Assembly (NCBI RefSeq): GCF_019603315.1
Contig: NZ_CP080649.1
Location: 2,242,176-2,306,175, forward strand
Length of the DNA stretch: 64,000 bases
Reading direction: 5' to 3'
From: Ruficoccus sp. ZRK36
Lineage (GTDB): Bacteria; Verrucomicrobiota; Verrucomicrobiia; Opitutales; Cerasicoccaceae
The translations under genes and the position numbers were made by a program. How positions within the stretch are numbered: position 1 is the stretch's first letter; each line of letters begins with the position of its first letter. Positions 52,191 to 63,044 of the stretch are shown here, in pieces. Below the pieces are notes generated by a model. It saw nothing but the letters and a program-made list of their open reading frames with translations, searched no databases and had not been told where the DNA came from.

Positions 52191-53782
52191 CGGACTTTAA
52201 TTCCTTGCTGCTAATCCTCGCCATCGTGATTCCGCTGGCGGCTGCGGTGCTTCTGCTTTTTACGCAGAAGAGCTGTGACTGCATGGCGAAGCTCATCGCC
52301 GGGATCGGTTTTCTGGCCCCGACCGCCATCGCGCTATGGCTCTGGGGTAACTTTGGTGACGCCGCCCATAACGCCGCCGGCTACGCCTACCTGAGCCAGT
52401 TTGACCTCGGGATGAAGGAAACGCTCGGCATCAGCCTCTATCTGGGGCTGAACGGCATCTCCGCGCCGCTGTTTCTGCTCTCCGGGATCGTCGGCCTGGC
52501 CGCCGGTTGGCACGCCATCAACTCGAAGGCCGAGCGCCTGCCGCAGTACCTGCTGCTCCTGCTCGTCATGCAGGGTGGTCTGATGGGCGTCTTTGCCTCG
52601 GTGGACATCTTCTTCTTCTACTTCTTCCACGAACTCGCTCTCATCCCGACCTTTATCATGATCGGCATCTGGGGCGGGGCAGGGCGCCGCTCGGCCGCGA
52701 TGGAGATGACGATCTACCTGACGCTGGGGGCAATGCTCTCGCTGCTCGGCCTGATCTACATCTACAAGGCCACCGACTGGACCGGCTTTGACCTGATCGC
52801 CCTGCGCGAATACGTCGCCGCCAATGACATCTCCGACGTCATCCAGCACAACATCTTCGGCCTGCTGCTGTTCGGCTTCGGGATTCTGGTTTCGCTCTTT
52901 CCGTTCCACTCGTGGGCGCCACGCGGTTATGCCGCCGCCCCGACCGCGAACGCCATGCTGCACGCCGGGGTGCTGAAAAAGTTCGGCCTCTACGGTCTGG
53001 TGCAGATCGCTGTGCCGCTGATGCCGGTGGGCGCGCTGGAGTGGAATCCGCTGCTGATCTGGCTGGCGCTGGGTAACATCCTGTTCATCGGGCTGGTAAC
53101 CATCGCCCAGCGCGACCTCAAGCTCATGGTCGGGTACAGCTCGGTCATGCACATGGGCTACATCTTCCTCGGTATCGCCACTCTGTCCGTGGCAGGTGTC
53201 GGTGGTGCGGTCATCCTGATGTTTGCGCACGGTCTGTCCGTGGCGCTGATGTTCCTGCTGTCCACCGCCGTTTACCAGCGTACCGGTACCTACGATATGC
53301 GCGATATGGGCGGCCTCGGGATGAAGACCCCGATTCTGGCCGGATTCTTTGTGGCTGCGACGATGGCGAGCGTTGGCCTGCCGGGCTTCGCCAACTTCTG
53401 GGGCGAGTTCACGATCTTCATGGCCCTTTGGCAAAGCCACGCCTGGGCCGTTGCTCCGGCAGTGATCGGGATCATTATTTCTGCCATCTACGGGCTGCGC
53501 GCCTCGGCTGCGATCTTTATGGGACCGCAATCGGAGGCCTTCAAGGCAGCCTCTGCGGGTAAGACCATTACCGACATCACGCGGGCCGAGCGTATCCCCG
53601 CGATCATCCTTATCCTCGGGCTGGTGCTGGTCGGCTTCTGGCCGCGCTCCATCTCCAACTCGATCGACAACCAACTGATGGACGACGCCGTCTATCAGCC
53701 CCGCGTCCTTTCCACGGCCCACACTCCGGCGGCTCCTGCTACGACTGCCGCTGGCCATGAACACGAAGAGCCGGCATCATGA
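52187..53782 (+). CDS. nuoM: NADH-quinone oxidoreductase subunit M
   Basis: A 531-residue antiporter-like subunit with about 14 helices. The ATG at 52187 overlaps the nuoL stop. The family Glu-bearing segment FFFYFFHELALIPTFIMIG (about residues 140-160) and the Lys-rich region LPFHSWAPRGYAAAPTANAMLHAGVLKKFGLYGL are both present. The C-terminal tail is Ala/Pro/His rich. It overlaps nuoN by 4 bases. Confidence 0.97.
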   Translation: MTDFNSLLLILAIVIPLAAAVLLLFTQKSCDCMAKLIAGIGFLAPTAIALWLWGNFGDAAHNAAGYAYLSQFDLGMKETLGISLYLGLNGISAPLFLLSGIVGLAAGWHAINSKAERLPQYLLLLLVMQGGLMGVFASVDIFFFYFFHELALIPTFIMIGIWGGAGRRSAAMEMTIYLTLGAMLSLLGLIYIYKATDWTGFDLIALREYVAANDISDVIQHNIFGLLLFGFGILVSLFPFHSWAPRGYAAAPTANAMLHAGVLKKFGLYGLVQIAVPLMPVGALEWNPLLIWLALGNILFIGLVTIAQRDLKLMVGYSSVMHMGYIFLGIATLSVAGVGGAVILMFAHGLSVALMFLLSTAVYQRTGTYDMRDMGGLGMKTPILAGFFVAATMASVGLPGFANFWGEFTIFMALWQSHAWAVAPAVIGIIISAIYGLRASAAIFMGPQSEAFKAASAGKTITDITRAERIPAIILILGLVLVGFWPRSISNSIDNQLMDDAVYQPRVLSTAHTPAAPATTAAGHEHEEPAS

Positions 53783-55299
53783 ACAAGGAACTTCTGACAC
53801 AGCTCTCCGAGCAGTTTGTATCGACTAACCAGTGGTGTGTCCTCTGGCCGGAAATCGCCATGGCGCTACTGGCTGTGCTGGTGCTGCTGATTGACCTTTT
53901 CGCCACGCGCCTGCGTGACCGCGCGGTGCCCTTCGCGGCCATCGCCGGGCAGATCGTGATCTTTGTCATCCTGCTTGGGCAGATGAGTGGCGGAGCCGGT
54001 GACGGGCAGATGTTCTTCGGCGGGATGATCCTGCCGACCACGCTCTCCGGCGTGATGCGGGTGTTTTTCCTGCTGGCCTCCATCCTGGTCTCCTGGCTGG
54101 GCGTGATCTATCTGCGCAAGCAGACGCTGCCTCGCATGGAGTTCTATTGCCTGACACTGATGGTGACGGCGGGTATGATGCTGCTGGGACAGAGCTCGAA
54201 CTTTGTCATGCTCTTCGTCGCTCTGGAAACGGTGACGATTGGCTTCTACGTACTGGTCAGCTACGGGCGTAACAGCATCTTCTCGCTCGAAGGCGGCCTC
54301 AAGTACCTCGTCCTCGGGGGTACGAGCACGGCTATTTTGCTGTTCGGTATCGTGCTGCTCTACGGGGTGGCCGGTGATCCGAGCCTGCCTATGCACAGTG
54401 GCGATTCACTGAATTTCCTCGCACTGGAGCAGTTCCTCGCCGCTAATCCGGACAACATGCTGGCCAAGATTGGCGTGGTCATGGTCCTGTGCGGTATCTG
54501 CTTCAAGATAGGTGCTGTTCCTTTCCAGATCTGGATCCCCGACGTCTATCAGGGTGCTCCGACCCCGGTAACGGCTTTCCTCGCCGTTTCCTCGAAGGCC
54601 GCTGGTTTCATCGTCCTGATCAACCTGATTACGGGGCCCTTCGGCCCGATGCAGGGCATGATCGTGCCGCTGCTGTCGGCCATCGCCGTCGTGACGATCC
54701 TCTTCGGCAACTTTACCGCGCTGGGCCAGCGCAACGTCAAGCGCGTGATGGGCCTGTCCGGGATCGCGCATGCTGGCTACCTGCTGCTGGGCGTGATCGC
54801 TCTGGCGCAGGGCGTCGAGCTGGGCGCTTGGGCCGTGATCTTCTACCTTTTCACCTACCTGTTCGGTTCGTTCGCGGTCTTCGGCGTGATGTCTCACGTT
54901 GCCGGGCCTGATGACGAAAATCAGCAGATCGACCACTACGTGCATCTCGCCCGCCGTAATCCCTTCCTCGCAGGCGTACTGGCCGTGGGGCTGGGCTCGC
55001 TGGCCGGGATTCCGCCGCTGGCCGGTTTCATCGGGAAGGTTTTCCTCTTTGTGGTGGCCTACCAGGCCGACCTCTACCTGCTGCTGGCCGTGGCCATCAT
55101 CGGGGTGGTCATCTCGATCTACTACTACTTCGGATGGATGCGTGAAGCGTTCTTCCAGGAGCAGAGCTGGCCCGAGGACAAGGAAGACGAAACGCCCGCG
55201 ATCAAGGTTTGCCTTCCGCACAAGGTGGCGCTGGCCGCACTGGCCATCATCACCGTGCTGCTTGGCGTCTATCAGGGTGGCTTTGGCGGCGGCTTCTAG
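53779..55299 (+). CDS. nuoN: NADH-quinone oxidoreductase subunit N
   Basis: A 506-residue antiporter-like subunit with about 14 helices and the last gene of the complex I operon. Typical elements are LFVALETVTIGFYVLV, the FKIGAVPFQIWIPDVYQGAPTPVTAF loop and the GLSGIAHAGYLLLGV segment. No strong intrinsic terminator follows; about 270 bases separate it from hisH. Confidence 0.97.
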   Translation: MNKELLTQLSEQFVSTNQWCVLWPEIAMALLAVLVLLIDLFATRLRDRAVPFAAIAGQIVIFVILLGQMSGGAGDGQMFFGGMILPTTLSGVMRVFFLLASILVSWLGVIYLRKQTLPRMEFYCLTLMVTAGMMLLGQSSNFVMLFVALETVTIGFYVLVSYGRNSIFSLEGGLKYLVLGGTSTAILLFGIVLLYGVAGDPSLPMHSGDSLNFLALEQFLAANPDNMLAKIGVVMVLCGICFKIGAVPFQIWIPDVYQGAPTPVTAFLAVSSKAAGFIVLINLITGPFGPMQGMIVPLLSAIAVVTILFGNFTALGQRNVKRVMGLSGIAHAGYLLLGVIALAQGVELGAWAVIFYLFTYLFGSFAVFGVMSHVAGPDDENQQIDHYVHLARRNPFLAGVLAVGLGSLAGIPPLAGFIGKVFLFVVAYQADLYLLLAVAIIGVVISIYYYFGWMREAFFQEQSWPEDKEDETPAIKVCLPHKVALAALAIITVLLGVYQGGFGGGF

Positions 55300-55446
55300 C
55301 CGAGTTGCACCCGGTGGCAATGATGGGCTCTGACCCATCGCTCACTGCGTTCGCTGCCCTTTCATATTGCTGGTCGAGGCATCAAAACTGGACCGTCTCT
55401 TGGTCCCGGCGCGAAGCGCCGAGAATAAAGTTTTTTGGGAAGAGCT

Positions 55447-55479
55447 CGAGAAACCTTTTGTTCACAAAAGGGTTTCTCG
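55447..55479. repeat. Near-perfect inverted repeat between nuoN and hisH
   Basis: CGAGAAACCTTTTG and CAAAAGGGTTTCTCG form a 14-bp stem with one bulged base and a TTCA loop. No T-run follows. It lies 100 bases before hisH and could be an mRNA hairpin, terminator-like element or REP-like repeat. Confidence 0.55.
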
Positions 55480-55578
55480 CATTTACTGCCATCTTCTTCA
55501 TCTCAAAAAGATGGAAAGAACCATCTGAGTGCCAAGGAGTTTGACAAAGGGGCCAGGGGTGCGCACGGTTAGCCACGC

Positions 55579-56208
55579 ATGAGCGAAGAAGGACCGATTG
55601 TTACCGTTATTGACCCGGAAATGGGTAATCTGCGCAGCGTTTGCCGCGCGTGGGAGCATGCCGGTGCACGTATCCGGCTGGCGGCGACACCCGATGGGGT
55701 AGAGGAGTCCGCAGCGATTATTTTTCCCGGTCAGGGGGCGATCCCGCACTGTATGGCCCGCCTGGAGCAGACCGGCTGGGCGCAGACCCTGCGCGACTGG
55801 ATTGCCCAGGACAGGCCCTTTTTCGGCATTTGCCTCGGCATGCAGACCCTTTTTGAGCACTCCGAGGAGGGCGACACCAAGGGGCTGGGCATCTTTCCCG
55901 GCCGCGTAAAGCGTTTTGTCCTCGGGCCGGAGTACAAGATCCCGCACATGGGCTGGAATGCCGTGAGCTTCTGCGGTGAGAACCCGCCGCTGGTGGACGG
56001 TATCGACCGCGCGCGCGACCAGTTTTACTTTGTCCACAGCTATCATGTGATCACCGATGAGCGTGATCTGGTCTGGGGCGAAACCGTGTACGGATACCCC
56101 TTTACCAGTGCCATTGCGCACGGAAAGTGCTTCGCTACGCAATTTCACCCGGAAAAAAGTCAGGCCAAAGGCTTGCAAATTTATACGAACTTCGTGAAAT
56201 CCCTCTAA
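55579..56208 (+). CDS. hisH: Imidazole glycerol phosphate synthase glutaminase subunit
   Basis: A 209-residue class I glutamine amidotransferase. The nucleophile lies in FFGICLGMQTLFE (Cys about 84), with the oxyanion turn before it. The catalytic His and Glu are in ATQFHPEKSQ (about 188-190). With HisF it transfers ammonia to PRFAR and forms AICAR and imidazole glycerol phosphate in histidine synthesis. No hisF or other his gene is adjacent, so hisH is separated from its partner here. The start follows a TTAGCC leader. Confidence 0.95.
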   Translation: MSEEGPIVTVIDPEMGNLRSVCRAWEHAGARIRLAATPDGVEESAAIIFPGQGAIPHCMARLEQTGWAQTLRDWIAQDRPFFGICLGMQTLFEHSEEGDTKGLGIFPGRVKRFVLGPEYKIPHMGWNAVSFCGENPPLVDGIDRARDQFYFVHSYHVITDERDLVWGETVYGYPFTSAIAHGKCFATQFHPEKSQAKGLQIYTNFVKSL

Positions 56209-56263
56209 GGAGGGGTATTAATTCCCCTACGTTATCAACCTTGATCTAACTTCAGGACCTCTC

Positions 56264-57592
56264 ATGGAAGACTCCGCCACTATTCGAATCGCTAATGAAA
56301 ATTATACCTTCCCCCTCATGGAGGGCAGCGAAGGCGAAAAAGCGATCGACACTCGCACCCTGCGCTCGAAGAGCGGTTACATCACCTACGATGAGGGCTA
56401 CGGCAACACCGGTTCGTGCGAAAGCGCGATCACATTTATCGACGGCGAAAAGGGCATCCTTCGCTATCGTGGTTACCCGATCGAGCAGCTTGCCGAAAGC
56501 TCCACCTTCATCGAGGCCGCATATCTGATTATTTACGGCGAGCTGCCCCAGCGTAAGCAGATGACCGAGTTCTCCGGTCGCGTCCTGCGCAATGCCCGTA
56601 TCGACGTGGGCATGCACCGCATCTTTGAAGGCTTCCCGCACAGCTCCCACCCGATGGCCATGCTCTCGGCCATGCTGAACTCCCTGGGCTGCTACTATCC
56701 GGAGATGGCCACGAACAACCGTGAGCGCGACCTGGAGTACTTTGATGAGGCGGCCTCGCTGCTGCTCTCAAAGGTCCGCACCCTCTCGGCCATGACCTAC
56801 CGCATGAAGAACGGCCTGCCCTTCGTCTACCCGAAGCACAGCATGGGCTACTGCCAGAACTTCCTGCACATGCTTTTCTCCGAGCCCTACCATGACTACG
56901 TCCCGCACGACGATGTGGTCAAGGCGCTCGACCTGATCCTGCTCCTCCACGCCGATCACGAGCAGAACTGTAGCACCTCGACCGTTCGCATGGTCGCCAG
57001 TGGTGGTGCCAACCTCTTTGCCTCGGTCTCGGCGGGAGTCTGTGCCCTGTGGGGTCCGCTCCATGGCGGTGCCAACATGGCCGTGGTCAGCATGCTTCAG
57101 AAGATCCACGACGCCGGGGACGACGGCAGCCGCTTCATCGAGGCCGCCAAGCGCGGCGAGGCCCGCCTGATGGGCTTTGGTCACCGTGTCTACAAGAACT
57201 ACGACCCGCGCGCCCGCATCCTCGGTAAGACCTGTGAAAAGGTGCTCGCTGCCCTCAAGCAGAACAACCCGCTGCTGGACATCGCCCGCCGCCTCGAAGA
57301 GAAGGCCCTGAGCGACCCGTACTTTGTCGACCGCAAGCTGTACCCGAACGTCGACTTCTACAGCGGCATCATCCTCGCCGCTATCGGCCTGCCGCTCGAC
57401 ATGTTCACGGTCATCTTCTCCATCGGTCGTATGCCTGGCTGGATCGCCAACTGGAAGGAAATCGCCGAAGGGGGTGGCCGTATCCACCGTCCGCGTCAGA
57501 TCTACGTCGGTAAGAACCAGCGCGACTACGTCCTGATGAAGGACCGCGCCAAGAATCTGGCCCCGGCTGAAGGCCCGCAGATCACCGAGTAA
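56264..57592 (+). CDS. gltA: Citrate synthase (type II-like)
   Basis: A 442-residue TCA-cycle enzyme condensing acetyl-CoA and oxaloacetate. The catalytic elements are [19 protein letters not shown] (His about 230), the [15 protein letters not shown] loop and [15 protein letters not shown] (catalytic His about 307). The N-terminal region ([43 protein letters not shown]) matches the type II enzyme of Gram-negative bacteria. It is monocistronic with its own terminator at 57617. Confidence 0.96.
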   Translation: MEDSATIRIANENYTFPLMEGSEGEKAIDTRTLRSKSGYITYDEGYGNTGSCESAITFIDGEKGILRYRGYPIEQLAESSTFIEAAYLIIYGELPQRKQMTEFSGRVLRNARIDVGMHRIFEGFPHSSHPMAMLSAMLNSLGCYYPEMATNNRERDLEYFDEAASLLLSKVRTLSAMTYRMKNGLPFVYPKHSMGYCQNFLHMLFSEPYHDYVPHDDVVKALDLILLLHADHEQNCSTSTVRMVASGGANLFASVSAGVCALWGPLHGGANMAVVSMLQKIHDAGDDGSRFIEAAKRGEARLMGFGHRVYKNYDPRARILGKTCEKVLAALKQNNPLLDIARRLEEKALSDPYFVDRKLYPNVDFYSGIILAAIGLPLDMFTVIFSIGRMPGWIANWKEIAEGGGRIHRPRQIYVGKNQRDYVLMKDRAKNLAPAEGPQITE

Positions 57593-57616
57593 GATCCCGG
57601 CCAACTGCTTTAAACA

Positions 57617-57647
57617 AAAACGCCGCCCGATGTGGGCGGCGTTTTTT
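57617..57647 (+). terminator. Intrinsic terminator after citrate synthase
   Basis: AAAACGCCGCCC pairs with GGGCGGCGTTTT with a 5-base loop, and T residues follow. The stem works in both directions and lies between the convergent citrate synthase and membrane protein genes. Confidence 0.85.
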
Positions 57648-57680
57648 CGTATCCGTCAATGACTACGCGAGTAGCTTTCT

Positions 57681-58448
57681 TTATTCGTCGGAGGAGGGCG
57701 GGGCCTTGGCGTCCTTTTTCGCGTCAACGACCAGATCGTCCATCGTCAGGCCGGTCAGCTCGCGGATGTTCTTAAAGAGGACCCACATGGCAGCGATCAT
57801 GAGGGGGAGGGTGAGGACCGTCATGACGACCCAGGTGATCCAGGTCTGCGTCCCCAGCTCGGCGTTAAAGGCGGCCTGATCGATATTGGGGTCGGTTTTG
57901 ACGACCATACGCGTGACGGTGAAGTTGACCGCCGCGCTGACCAGAAACGACGAGGCAAAGATCCAGGTGCAGCGCACCAGCACGCGCTCAAAGGCGCTCT
58001 TCTTCTCCGGGCTGTCAAGGTGCGACTCCAGCTTCTGCGTGTCCATGATCGAGGGGTTGAGCAGAAACATCTTGATGACGGGCTTCCGGGTCTTGAGGGA
58101 GGAGACGACGGCCACCCCGATGATGAGCGGGAGCAGGGTCTCCTTGATCGCGAAGACCAGCGGGCTGAGCTTGAGCAGGCCGATGCCACCGGTCAGCAGC
58201 ACGCTGATAAAGCCGAGGATGGACAGGCCGTTGACCTTTTTACGCTTCTTCAGGTCGTAGAGAAAGTAGCCGATCGGAAAGAGTAGGGCGACGATCAGGA
58301 CCTGACTCTCCGTGAGGAATGAGAACCATTTGTCGCCCTTGGTCAGGAAGAGGATCGGGGCGGCCAGGTTAAAGGCGAGGTTCAGCCAGAGGTTTTCCCG
58401 GGGTTCGGAGCTTGGCTTTGGTGTAGACTCTTGGCGGCTGTTGTTCAT
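57681..58448 (-). CDS. Integral membrane protein of VC0807-like type
   Basis: A 255-residue protein; the start at 58448 (MNNSRQES) is preferred to a longer frame at 58508. About six hydrophobic segments are visible, such as NLAFNLAAPILFL, ESQVLIVALLFPIGYFLY, LGFISVLLTGGIGLL and ITWVVMTVLTLPLMIAAMWVLF. A conserved-looking intracellular loop (RKPVIKMFLLNPSIMD) follows the third. This pattern fits VC0807-like membrane proteins of unknown role. The C-terminus is charged. Confidence 0.65.
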   Translation of the reverse strand: MNNSRQESTPKPSSEPRENLWLNLAFNLAAPILFLTKGDKWFSFLTESQVLIVALLFPIGYFLYDLKKRKKVNGLSILGFISVLLTGGIGLLKLSPLVFAIKETLLPLIIGVAVVSSLKTRKPVIKMFLLNPSIMDTQKLESHLDSPEKKSAFERVLVRCTWIFASSFLVSAAVNFTVTRMVVKTDPNIDQAAFNAELGTQTWITWVVMTVLTLPLMIAAMWVLFKNIRELTGLTMDDLVVDAKKDAKAPPSSDE

Positions 58449-58476
58449 TTTGGGACCTACACTCTGCCACCCACTC

Positions 58477-59133
58477 ATGAACGCAAGCCCTATCCGCTGT
58501 CTGATCACCGCTGGCCCGACCCGGGAGTTTTTCGATCCCGTGCGCTACATCAGTAATCCCTCCAGCGGTAAGATGGGCTACGCGCTGGCCGCTGCCGCGC
58601 GTGCGGCAGGCTGGCAGGTGGAGCTGATCAGCGGGCCGGTCGCGCTGCGCCCCCCGGAGGGAGTGGAGGTCATCCCCGTCATTACTGGTCGCGAAATGCT
58701 TGCCGCCGTAAAGGGGCGCTTCCCCGCCTGCGACATCCTGATCAAGGTGGCGGCGGTCTGCGATATGCGCCCGAAGCATTACTCGCACAACAAGGTGAAA
58801 AAAGACGCCATCACCCTGACGGTAGAGTTTGAGCCGGTGGAGGATATTTTAAAAACCGTGGCGGCTACGAAACGGCCGGATCAGGTCGTGGTCGGATTCG
58901 CGGCTGAGACGCAGGACGTGGAGGCCTACGCCCGCCGCAAGCTGGAGGAGAAGAACCTCGACTGGATCGTGGCCAATCAAGTCGGTGGCCCCGAGAGTGC
59001 CTTTGAGTCCGACCGCAATGCCGTGCAGCTGATCGGCAGCGGGGGCGAGGCGCTGGACTTCGGCCCCGGTTCGAAAACCGATGTCGCCCACCAGTTGATC
59101 GGCTACCTCAAAGCTTTTCACTTCGCCCCGTAA
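58477..59133 (+). CDS. coaB: Stand-alone CoaB-like phosphopantothenoylcysteine synthetase
   Basis: A 218-residue protein; the ATG at 58477 begins MNASPIRCLITAGPTREFFD. The CoaB fold is evident from ITAGPTRE (nucleotide loop), RYISNPSSGKMGYALAAAA, and VAAVCDMRPKHYSHNKVKK, followed by VVGFAAETQDVEAYA. CoaB joins cysteine to 4'-phosphopantothenate in CoA synthesis. Most bacteria fuse CoaB to the decarboxylase CoaC; here only the synthetase domain is present. The gene lies divergently 28 bases from the membrane protein. Confidence 0.85.
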   Translation: MNASPIRCLITAGPTREFFDPVRYISNPSSGKMGYALAAAARAAGWQVELISGPVALRPPEGVEVIPVITGREMLAAVKGRFPACDILIKVAAVCDMRPKHYSHNKVKKDAITLTVEFEPVEDILKTVAATKRPDQVVVGFAAETQDVEAYARRKLEEKNLDWIVANQVGGPESAFESDRNAVQLIGSGGEALDFGPGSKTDVAHQLIGYLKAFHFAP

Positions 59134-59142
59134 CTTTCCCCT

Positions 59143-60324
59143 ATGCCCGACAAAAGCACGCACCTGGACCGCATTCTGGGCCGTATCGATGCCCTCGACT
59201 CGGATAACCTGGCCACGCTCGTGAGGCGTCTTGTCCGTGAGCGCACGCTGCTGGAGACGGTTTTTAACACCATTCAGGAGGGCATCCTCGTGGTGGATAA
59301 GGAGGGGCGCGTCGAGTACGCCAACGCAGCCGCCGGGAACCTGATCGGCCTGAAGGAGAAAGACCTCGGCCAGGTCGTGCTCTGGAAGGTCATGCCGGAT
59401 CTGGGGCAGATACTGGACCTCGACAGTGAGGTCAGCCCGGCGATGATGCCCGCCTCTTCACGCGAACTGGAGATCACCTACCCGGAGCCGCGATTCGTCC
59501 GGCTGTACGTTGTGCCCTTCGAGACCGAGGAGGACGAGGAGACGCGCCAGCTGCGCTACGCGATCATCATCTCCGACATCACCGAGGAGAAAACCTCGAC
59601 CGAGGAGCGCATTGCCAACGAGCGCATCTCGTCGATCTTCGACCTCGCCGCCGGGGTGGCCCACGAGCTGGGGAACCCCCTCAACTCGATCAACATTCAC
59701 CTCCAGCTCATGCGCCGCCAGCTCGCGCGCGTACGCAGCGAACCGGCTACGGACAAGATCAAGTCCTCACTGGAGGCCTGTACGAATGAGGTGCAGCGGC
59801 TGGACGGGATCATTACGCACTTTCTCCAGGCGATCCGGCCCCAGCCACCGGATTTGCGCGAGGTGGACCTGCTGCAGATTCTGGAGGAGGTCCTTACGCT
59901 GCAGGGGCCCGAGTTGCAGAACCTCAACGTCAGCGTCGCTGTCGAGGTCCGCGATGACCTGCCCCCCGTGATGGGCGACCCCGAGCAGATCAAACAGGTG
60001 TTTTTCAACATCACGAAAAACGCCATGGAGGCGATGGATGTCGGCGGCGACCTCACCATCACCGCGCACAGTGACGATGATTTCGTGACGCTCGTCTTTG
60101 CCGATACCGGAGTGGGCATCTCCCAGCAGGACCTGCCGCGTGTCTTCCAGCCCTACTACACGAGCAAGTCCACCGGCCACGGTCTGGGGATGATGGTCGT
60201 CCAGCGCATCATGCGCGACCATGGTGGCCAGATCGGGATCGACAGTAAGCCCGGCACCGGCACCGTGATCAGCCTGCGCTTCCCGCAGCGTCACCGCCGC
60301 ATGCGTATGCTGGAGAGCCGGTAA
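59143..60324 (+). CDS. Two-component sensor histidine kinase (NtrB-like)
   Basis: A 393-residue cytoplasmic kinase. A PAS-like domain (about residues 20-150, VFNTIQEGILVVDKEGRVEYANAAAGNLIG) is followed by HisKA with the phosphoacceptor His in GVAHELGNPLNS (about 174). The ATPase domain has the N box NITKNAMEAM (about 290), the G1 box VFADTGVGIS and the G2 box GHGLGMMVVQRIMRDHGGQIG. No membrane helix is visible, so the signal is internal. It is 104 bases upstream of its response regulator, the cognate partner by position. Confidence 0.93.
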   Translation: MPDKSTHLDRILGRIDALDSDNLATLVRRLVRERTLLETVFNTIQEGILVVDKEGRVEYANAAAGNLIGLKEKDLGQVVLWKVMPDLGQILDLDSEVSPAMMPASSRELEITYPEPRFVRLYVVPFETEEDEETRQLRYAIIISDITEEKTSTEERIANERISSIFDLAAGVAHELGNPLNSINIHLQLMRRQLARVRSEPATDKIKSSLEACTNEVQRLDGIITHFLQAIRPQPPDLREVDLLQILEEVLTLQGPELQNLNVSVAVEVRDDLPPVMGDPEQIKQVFFNITKNAMEAMDVGGDLTITAHSDDDFVTLVFADTGVGISQQDLPRVFQPYYTSKSTGHGLGMMVVQRIMRDHGGQIGIDSKPGTGTVISLRFPQRHRRMRMLESR

Positions 60325-60427
60325 TTTTTGGGAACAAACAGCCTGCCTTTCATCGCGGGACAAAAAGTCACTCTGATGGGCGGTTTAGAGTGGTTTTGCT
60401 GGAGCGGCTTGCCGTAGAGTAGCGGTT

Positions 60428-61819
<1,392 letters not shown>

Positions 61820-61886
61820 TGTCGGTAAAGACCCTAAAAAGATTGAATGCGGGGAATGCCCCCCTCTATACTCAGCGCCCATTCTC

Positions 61887-62762
61887 ATGAAATCTACGTT
61901 ACTCTCTCTGCTAGCGGTTACCACAGCTGCTTTAACTATCCACGCCGAAGAAATTGAGGTGGTCGGTTCCGACTTGCTCAGCGATGCGGTGGTCCAGCCG
62001 TTGCAAGACTTTGCCGAGACCAACAAGCTCGATGTAAACATCGACCTGTATGGCAGTATCCCTGCCATGTCGCAGCTGCACAACGATGATGCGCAACTGG
62101 CCTTCGTCGCCCGCCCTGACGGCGAAAAGTTTGAAATGAGCGGTTACAAGGCGATACCGTTCGCCTATCAGGTGGCTTTCATCGTGGTAAACAGCAACAA
62201 CCCGCTGACGGAGCTGTCCCTGCCGCAGCTGGGGGGCATCTTTGGCAGTGGAGCCGAGCAGTACTATGGCCGCTGGGGTGAGCTGGGGGTTGCCGGTAAT
62301 CTCGCCGCCCGCTCCATCCAGCCTATTGTTGTCGAGGTCCCGGGCTCGGTGACCCGTGAGATGTTCAAGTCCATGGCCCTGAAGGATGGTAACTTTAAGT
62401 CCAACATGGTTACGGTGGAGGATTTCAGTAAGGACCCGAATGCTATCCTCAGTGATAGCGGCGCGATCGGTGTTTTTCCCTTCATGCCCAAAGGTAACAA
62501 CCTGAAGGCGATTTCGGTTTCCACGGGTGAGAAGGACTCATTCGCTTATGGGCCCAGCCGCGATAACGTCTATTACGACTCTTATCCGCTGCGTTTGCCG
62601 TTTTATCTCGTCTATAAAACAGAAAATTTTGAAGAAATTAGCAAAATTCTCCGTTTTATGCTCAGTGAGGAGATGTCTAAGTCGTTGGAATCCAATGGGT
62701 TTATGCCTCTTCCAGAAAATGTTCGAAAACGTGCTATTCTGGAACTTGACATTGGCTCCTGA
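61887..62762 (+). CDS. PstS-like periplasmic substrate-binding protein
   Basis: A 291-residue exported protein with signal peptide MKSTLLSLLAVTTAALTIHA. The mature PBP-like fold begins EIEVVGSDLLSDAVVQPL, with phosphate/anion-binding-protein elements LAFVARPDGEKFEM and IPFAYQVAFIVVNSNNPLTEL, and SDSGAIGVFPFMP in the second lobe. It is probably a phosphate-type or anion-binding protein of the PstS superfamily, but no pst transporter genes are adjacent, so the ligand is open. It is downstream of the NtrC-type regulator and upstream of tRNA-Gly. Confidence 0.8.
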   Translation: MKSTLLSLLAVTTAALTIHAEEIEVVGSDLLSDAVVQPLQDFAETNKLDVNIDLYGSIPAMSQLHNDDAQLAFVARPDGEKFEMSGYKAIPFAYQVAFIVVNSNNPLTELSLPQLGGIFGSGAEQYYGRWGELGVAGNLAARSIQPIVVEVPGSVTREMFKSMALKDGNFKSNMVTVEDFSKDPNAILSDSGAIGVFPFMPKGNNLKAISVSTGEKDSFAYGPSRDNVYYDSYPLRLPFYLVYKTENFEEISKILRFMLSEEMSKSLESNGFMPLPENVRKRAILELDIGS

Positions 62763-62793
62763 AATCCCCAATTTACTGCACTTTCAACGCTAA

Positions 62794-62869
<76 letters not shown>

Positions 62870-62875
62870 CTTTTT

Positions 62876-62910
62876 AATCCCTCGGAAGTCATTTTCCGGG
62901 GGATTTTTTT
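62876..62910 (+). terminator. Intrinsic terminator after tRNA-Gly
   Basis: AATCCCTCGGAA pairs with TTCCGGGGGATT (one mismatch) and is followed by seven T residues. It begins 7 bases after the tRNA CCA end. Confidence 0.85.
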
Positions 62911-63044
62911 GTGCCCGCTAGAGTGGTGGAGGCGGGGAGTGAATGAGGCTGGAGTATCGGCACTTTCTTGGGCGCAGACGTATTTGGATGTTGGGAATGA
63001 CTTATGAGTTGATGGCCGCGTGAGGGACCGTCACACTGTTTCGA

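Noticed and set aside
52334-53764. Long minus-strand open frame opposite nuoM
   Set aside because: Highly biased His/Gln/Asp/Arg composition typical of antisense translation; nuoM is unambiguous.
60325-60427. Sigma-54 type -24/-12 promoter between the kinase and regulator genes
   Set aside because: The nearest TGG...TGC arrangement does not fit the required spacing and consensus.
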